Shown: positions 59,395-64,000 of the stretch, piece by piece
Layout: each line of letters opens with the position of its first letter
How positions within the stretch are numbered: the stretch's first letter is position 1
Assembly (NCBI RefSeq): GCF_937001465.1
Contig: NC_064580.1
Location: 93,113,432 to 93,177,431, forward strand
DNA: 64,000 nucleotides
Source of the DNA: Orcinus orca
Taxonomy: Eukaryota; Chordata; Mammalia; Artiodactyla; Delphinidae
Direction of reading: 5' to 3'
The notes under the pieces: model-generated
The model's input: only the letters and a program-made list of their open reading frames with translations
Databases searched by the model: none
Told to the model about the DNA's origin: nothing
Position numbers and translations under genes: made by a program

Positions 59395-60169
59395 GCACTG
59401 TCCAGTACGGTGGTGACCTGCCACGAGTAGCTATTTATTTGTTTATTTGCTTGGTTGGTATTTTGGGTTTTTTTCTTTTTTTATTGCAGTATAGTTGATT
59501 TACAATATTGTGTTAATTACTGCTGTACTGCAAAGTGATACCGTTATACATATATATGCATTCTTTTTTATATATTCTTTTCCATTATGGTTTATCACAG
59601 GATACTGAATATAGTTCTCTATGCTGTAGAGTAGGACCTTGTTGTGTATCCATTCTATATATAAAAGCTCACATCTGCTCACCCCAACCTCCCACGCCAT
59701 CCCTCTCCCAATCCCCACCCCCTTGGTAACCACCAATCTGTTCTCTATGTCCGTGATTCTGTTTCAGTTTCTCAGATAGGTTCATTTGTGTCATATTTTA
59801 GATTCCACATACAAGTCATATCATATGCTATTTGTCTTTCTGTGTCTGACTTACTTCACTTAGTATGATAATCTCTGGTTGCTTCCATGTTGCTGCAAAT
59901 GGCATCATTTCGTTCTATTTTATGGCTGAGTAGTATTCCATTGTATATATGTACCATACCTTCTTTATCCATTCATCTGTCGACGGACATTTAGGCTGTT
60001 TCAATGTCTTGGCTCTTGTGAATAGTGCTGCTGTGAACGTAAGGTGCATGTATCACAAGTAGCTACTTAATTTGAAATTTAAAATAATTAAAAATTTAGT
60101 TTCTCAGTCACTGTAGCCACATTTCAAGTGCTCAGTAGCCACATAGTGACTACTGTATTGGGCAGCACA
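59395..60169. mobile_element. hAT-Charlie-type DNA element split by an L1
   Basis: Imperfect terminal inverted repeats 'cactgtccagtac' (59,396-59,408) and 'gtattgggcagcac' (60,155-60,168) enclose 'tagccacatttcaagtgctc'-type sequence of MER1-like elements. An L1 occupies most of the interior. Confidence 0.65.
59441..60053 (-). mobile_element. 5'-truncated L1, antisense
   Basis: Antisense 3' UTR ('tgcagtatagttgatttaca', 'tactgaatatagttctctat') running into ORF2 end ('ggctgagtagtattccattg', 'tgctgctgtgaacgtaaggt'). Imperfect target duplication 'cacgagtagctatttattt' / 'cacaagtagctacttaattt' flanks it. Confidence 0.88.
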
Positions 60170-61229
60170 GATACAGAACATTTTCATTATCACAGAAATT
60201 GGTATTGTATAATGCTACTACTCAGATCAGTTTATCACTTTCCACACACACTCACACACAGAACCTACTGGGATTGGGATCTGGTTTGGTTTCGATCGCC
60301 AGACCAGTTTGGGGAAACCAAACATCTTTATGATAGTGAAACTTCCAATCCCTGTGAAAAGTCCCAATCCCAATTAGTAGCTAAGCTGTGTATGATTAAT
60401 ACTGCGTAATTAAATCCTAATGGAAAGCTCAAATGTGCAAGCACCTCACTATATTGCATCCCTGGAAAACAGAAGTAGCTAGAGCGTGGAGGTCTGAGGT
60501 CTGATTGCTACTGCTCCCTTTATGAATTCAGTTTGGCTACAGGTTTAATTCTAGTCTATCCTGGACCTTTTCTTATGCATTTCATGGGGTTCGAGATAGC
60601 TTCCTCTTGCTGCAGGTTCCCTCAGTATAGATCCTGTATCTACACCCTTTGCCTAAGGACTCAGTAGACGTTCCCACTGAGAGAGGGACTATATTTTCTC
60701 ATTCACTGACTTTGAGTTTGTCCATTTGATTGCATGGGCCAATGAAATATTAGTGGGGGCGGCACAATCAGAGGCATGAAAAAGCACTTTTGCATTTCAG
60801 CCTTAGGTTCTTGTACTTGGGCATCATCATAAGTATATGCCAAGACAACATGGAGTATAAAAGGCAAGTGGACCAGAGTTAAGTAACCCTCAGTTTCTGA
60901 AGTGAGGCCTGTCCAATCAGTCAACAGCCAAACAACACACATGCATGCAAGTAAGCCTAGCCAAAATCAGGAAAACTGCCCAGCTGAATCCGGACTAAAA
61001 TGCTCACCTGAACACTCATGTTCTAAATGGTTACTGACATATGCAAAGGAAGCAAATAGAAGAGGAATAAAATGAAAGACAGACAACTACGCATGCCCAT
61101 ATAGAGGCAGCACTCTCCAGCCTATGGAAAGTTCCATCCTCACCTAAACGTGTGTGTGTGTGTGTGTGTGTGTGTAATAAAATAGGATTGGCTATTTTCA
61201 GATCCATTTTAGTTAAAAAAACATTGATC
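60170..61229. other. No gene seen (60.2-61.2 kb)
   Basis: Unclassified sequence with short ORFs only. A (TG)n microsatellite lies at 61,150-61,175. Confidence 0.5.
61150..61175. repeat. (TG)n microsatellite
   Basis: About 13 uninterrupted units. Confidence 0.95.
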
Positions 61230-61586
61230 AGGACTTCCCTGGTGGTGCAGTGGTTAAGAATCGGCCTGCCCATGCAGGGGACACGGGTTCGACCCCTGGT
61301 CCAGAAAGATCCCACATTCCATGGAGCAACTAAGCCCGTGTGCCACAAATACTGAGCCTGTGCTCTAGAGCCCACAAGCCACAACTACTGAGCCCGTGTG
61401 CCACAGCTACTGAAGCCCAGGTGCCTAGAGCCCGTGTTCCACAGCAAGAGAAGCCACCGCAATGAGAAGCCCACGTGCCACAACAAAGAATAGCCCCTGC
61501 TCGCCACAACTAGAGAAAGCCTGCGCACAGCAATAAAGACCCAATGCAGCCAAAATTAAATAAAAATAAAATAAATTTATAAAAAA
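61230..61586 (+). mobile_element. Full-length CHR-type SINE
   Basis: Head 'ggacttccctggtggtgcag' and complete body, with a tail of mixed 'aaataaaataaa'. 'cattgatca' flanks it at about 61,221-61,229 and 61,589-61,597. Confidence 0.95.
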
Positions 61587-61890
61587 AACCATTGATCAAT
61601 AAATAATTTTAAAAGATGTTAAAACTTAAGAAAATACACATCATCAGTGATCACACAAGATAATATTTGGATCTATAAACTTCCAAATTTCAATTTTGAA
61701 AGGAAAAATTGTTATTCTTTTAAGCTTAACTCTCTATTTTATAGATTCACCATAATTTGAGTCTCATTTAATAGACTACCTCATGTACTTGGAATCTGCT
61801 CTGAAGATAGGAAAGCAGGGAAATGTGTAAAATGAGAATTTTAAATTATCAGGTCTCTTCACTTTATACCCAGCCCAAGGTATCGTCTTT

Positions 61891-62094
61891 TTTTTTTTCT
61901 TTGCGGTACACGGGCCTCTCACTGTTGTGGCCTCTCCCGTTGTGGAGCACAGGCTCCAGACGCAGAGGCCCAGCAGCCATGGCTCATGGGCCCAGCTGCT
62001 CCGCGGCATGTGGAATCTTCCCGGACTGAAGCATGAACCCGTGTCCCCTGTATCGGCAGGCAGACTCTCAACCACTGCGCCACCAGGGAAGCCC
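61891..62094 (-). mobile_element. CHR-type SINE, antisense
   Basis: T-rich start, GC-rich body of the same subfamily as the copy A SINE at 1,166, and the complementary head at the right. Flanking duplications 'cccaaggtatcgtcttt' (61,874-61,890) and 'cccaaggtatcatctt' (62,095-62,110) differ by one base. Confidence 0.95.
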
Positions 62095-62239
62095 CCCAAG
62101 GTATCATCTTTATGTACGTTGTACAAATTCTTGTAAACATTGTTGATTTTATATTTTGTACCAACGTGAAAGAAAAAAATTCTCTCTTACTCTCTCTAAA
62201 TTAATCTCAATGTAGGCATTGATAGATAAAAACCACCAA

Positions 62240-62530
62240 TGACAAAATAACATGTTTATTGAGATGCAATTAACATAAAATTTACATACTTTAGTTGGAA
62301 AGTTCAGTGATTTTTGTATTAAAGTTACAACGTTATGCAACCATCACCACAATCTATAACTTCTATTCAATTTCAGAAAATTTCCAACACCTCAAAAAGA
62401 TCCTCCGGGCCCATTTGCAGTCCATCCCTGCTTCCTACTTCAGACCCAGGCAAACACTAATCTACATTCCATTTCTATGGATTCTCCTTCTCTGGCTATT
62501 TCATATCATATGAAGCAAACAATACATGGC
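62240..62530 (-). mobile_element. Old L1 3' UTR, antisense
   Basis: 'gtttattgagatgcaattaa', 'atgcaaccatcaccacaatc', 'ctaatctacattccatttct', and 'tatttcatatcatatgaagc'. Confidence 0.65.
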
Positions 62531-62566
62531 CTTTTTCACTAGCTTGTTTTACTTAGCAAAATGTGT

Positions 62567-62657
62567 TTCATATATATCTATATATAGAGAGATACGTATA
62601 TATCTACACGTATCTATATATATAGATATATACGTATAGATATAGATATATATGTAA
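62567..62657. repeat. AT-rich quasi-palindromic tract
   Basis: Alternating 'tatata' with repeated 'gatacgtatatatc' and 'tacacgtatctatatatata' in both orientations. Several arms could pair with one another. Confidence 0.8.
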
Positions 62658-62975
62658 GACCATGTCTTGTGAAAATACAAATAGTTTTATTTCTTCCTTT
62701 TCAATATGCATGCCTTTTATTTCTTTTTCTTGGCTAATTGTCCTGACTAAAACCCCCAGTACATTATCAAATAGAAGTGGAAAGAGCAGGCATCCTTGTC
62801 TGCTTTCGATTTTTAAGAGGAAAGCTTTCAGTCTTTCAGTAGTAAGTATGATGCTAGCTTTGACTTGATTCCAATCTCTCATTTATCATTGTCCTTTGTA
62901 GCTTTTTGTCCAGTGTGTTGAAAATCATTGTTTCATAGTCTTTTTTCTGATTATTTTGGTGTTTCACAGGAACTT
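62658..62975 (-). mobile_element. L1 ORF2 fragment, antisense
   Basis: Antisense reverse-transcriptase-region landmarks: 'tggctaattgtcctgactaa', 'agaagtggaaagagcaggca', and 'tccttgtctgctttcgattt'. Short and decayed. Confidence 0.75.
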
Positions 62976-63479
62976 GTGGTAGGCTGAATTACAGACACCA
63001 AAAGATCTCCACATCCTAACCCTCAGAATCTGGGAATATATTACCTTATAATGCGAAAAGGACTTTAAAGATGTGATTAAGTTAAGGGTCTTGAGTGGGG
63101 AGATTTTGCGGCATATTGCAGATATCACGCAATATCTGGGTTGGCCCAGTGTAATCAGAAGTGTCCTTGTAAGAGAGAAGGCGATGTGAAGATTGAAATA
63201 GAGATTTGAAGATGCTTCCTGGCTGGCTTTAAAGATGGAAGAAGAGGCTCTAAGCAAAGGAAGGTAAAACATGTAGCGCTAGGAGCTAGAAAAGACAAGG
63301 AAACAGATTCTTCCTAGAGCCTCTGTAAGGGCATGGCCACCACTGACACCTTGGTTTCATCCCAGAGAAACCCATTTCACACTTGTGACCTCCGGAACTG
63401 TGAGACAATAAATGTGTGTGGTTTTAAACCACTGAATTTGTGCTTGTGTTTTATAGCAGCAACAGGACGCTAATAGGTC
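62976..63479 (+). mobile_element. MaLR (MLT1-like) LTR, sense
   Basis: 'ggtaggctgaattacagaca' at the start, 'atctccacatcctaaccctc', 'tgtgattaagttaagggtct', 'ggaactgtgagacaataaat', ending 'gacgctaatag'. Confidence 0.8.
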
Positions 63480-63577
63480 CTTGTTCCTCCATCATATGTG
63501 GACACAGAAGGAAGTTCAATAGTCATTCTACATAAGCTATTCCTGGGGCAAAAGAAGAGGTGGGAACAATTCTCAAC

Positions 63578-63701
63578 TTTTTTTTTTTCCAAGCCACGGC
63601 GCGTGGCTGGTGGGATCTTAGTTCCCTGATCACGGATTGAACCCACACCCCTGGCAATGAAAGCACAGAGTCCTAACAACTGGACTGCCAGGGAATTCCC
63701 T
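63578..63701 (-). mobile_element. Chimeric CHR-type SINE at the copy C breakpoint
   Basis: Antisense SINE whose left two thirds ('aagccacggcgcgtggctgg', 'ctgatcacggattgaaccc') differ from the SINE in copies A and B. Its right third ('cctaacaactgga', 'gccagggaattccctgg') and right flank match them. The left flank 'gaacaattctcaac' has no matching right-hand duplication. This is what an exchange between two different SINEs would leave. Confidence 0.85.
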
Positions 63702-64000
63702 GGGGTTTCTCCTCTTTTCCTGCTCACACTCAGGCATATTAAGTTGTCAGTACATCAACCACCGCTTATTCATCTACGCTTATAACAACTTCTGTATCTC
63801 CACATCCATTTATCACCCATAGCCAATCAACTGTTGACTTTCAGTTCTATACACTTCTTCATGTGTTTCCAATACCCCTACCTTAGTCTAGGACTTCAGC
63901 ATCTCTCACATAAATCACTGCTTTAATGAGCACTCCATTCTTGCTCCTCTCTGATCCTTTCTTCACATTGCTTTCAGAGTGACATGTCTAAAACACAAAT
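63665..64000 (+). repeat. Segmental duplication, partial third copy C
   Basis: From about 63,665 the sequence matches A 8,750-9,086 and B 42,540-42,880 in the same orientation and runs off the window. It shares diagnostic bases with B against A: 'cctaacaactgg', 'catattaagttgtca', 'catcaaccacc', 'ctttaatgag'. It has its own changes as well, such as 'ataacaactt'. DNA left of the SINE at 63,578-63,701 does not match what precedes the SINE in A and B, so the breakpoint lies in the SINE. Confidence 0.93.

Overview
This is mammalian nuclear DNA, most likely from a cetacean. The interspersed short elements are tRNA-derived CHR-type SINEs (heads such as 'cttccctggtggtgcagtgg', a B-box-like 'gggttcgA', tails ending 'agcc(a)n'). 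These occur in whales, hippos and ruminants. No Bov-A/Bov-tA, PRE-1 or Alu element was seen. The rest is L1 debris of several ages, ERVL-MaLR-type LTRs, hAT-Charlie relics, a MIR and other retroviral relics. The window is gene-poor.

The main architecture is a direct segmental duplication. Copy A runs from the window's left edge to about 18,344. Copy B runs from about 32,485 to about 52,143 in the same orientation. A third piece, copy C (about 63,665 to the right edge), matches the middle of the unit (A 8,778-9,086; B 42,573-42,880). Its left edge lies inside a chimeric SINE. Between A and B lie a roughly 3-kb GT-rich degenerate tandem repeat (18,345-21,316), about 10 kb of repeat-laden unique DNA, and a CpG-rich promoter-like segment (about 31,250-32,420). 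Between B and C lie a sense retroviral LTR, an antisense degenerate retroviral internal region, several L1 fragments and SINEs.

Two gene families are recognisable. (1) Copy B carries a full-length, poly(A)-tailed, intronless retrocopy of SRP9 (the 9-kDa signal recognition particle protein) with an intact 86-codon ORF at 34,155-34,415. It is flanked by a 13-bp target-site duplication. Copy A keeps the empty target site at 1,759-1,771, so the insertion is specific to B. (2) Near the right end of each copy, on the minus strand, lies a CpG-rich locus related to nucleosome assembly protein 1 (NAP1-like): A about 16,000-17,593, B about 49,805-51,342. Both share in-frame stops and each has its own frameshifts, so I treat them as pseudogenes, or at best a gene decaying independently in each copy.

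Divergence between A and B is strikingly uneven. By eye it is about 5% at A 1,400-1,770, below 1% over most of A 1,780-12,900, and about 3% again from about A 13,060. This suggests gene conversion or repeated exchange. Reciprocal insertions (a SINE only in A at 1,166-1,385; SRP9 only in B) show that insertions continued after duplication. No rRNA, CRISPR, operon or riboswitch is present, and the only tRNA-like sequence is in SINE heads.
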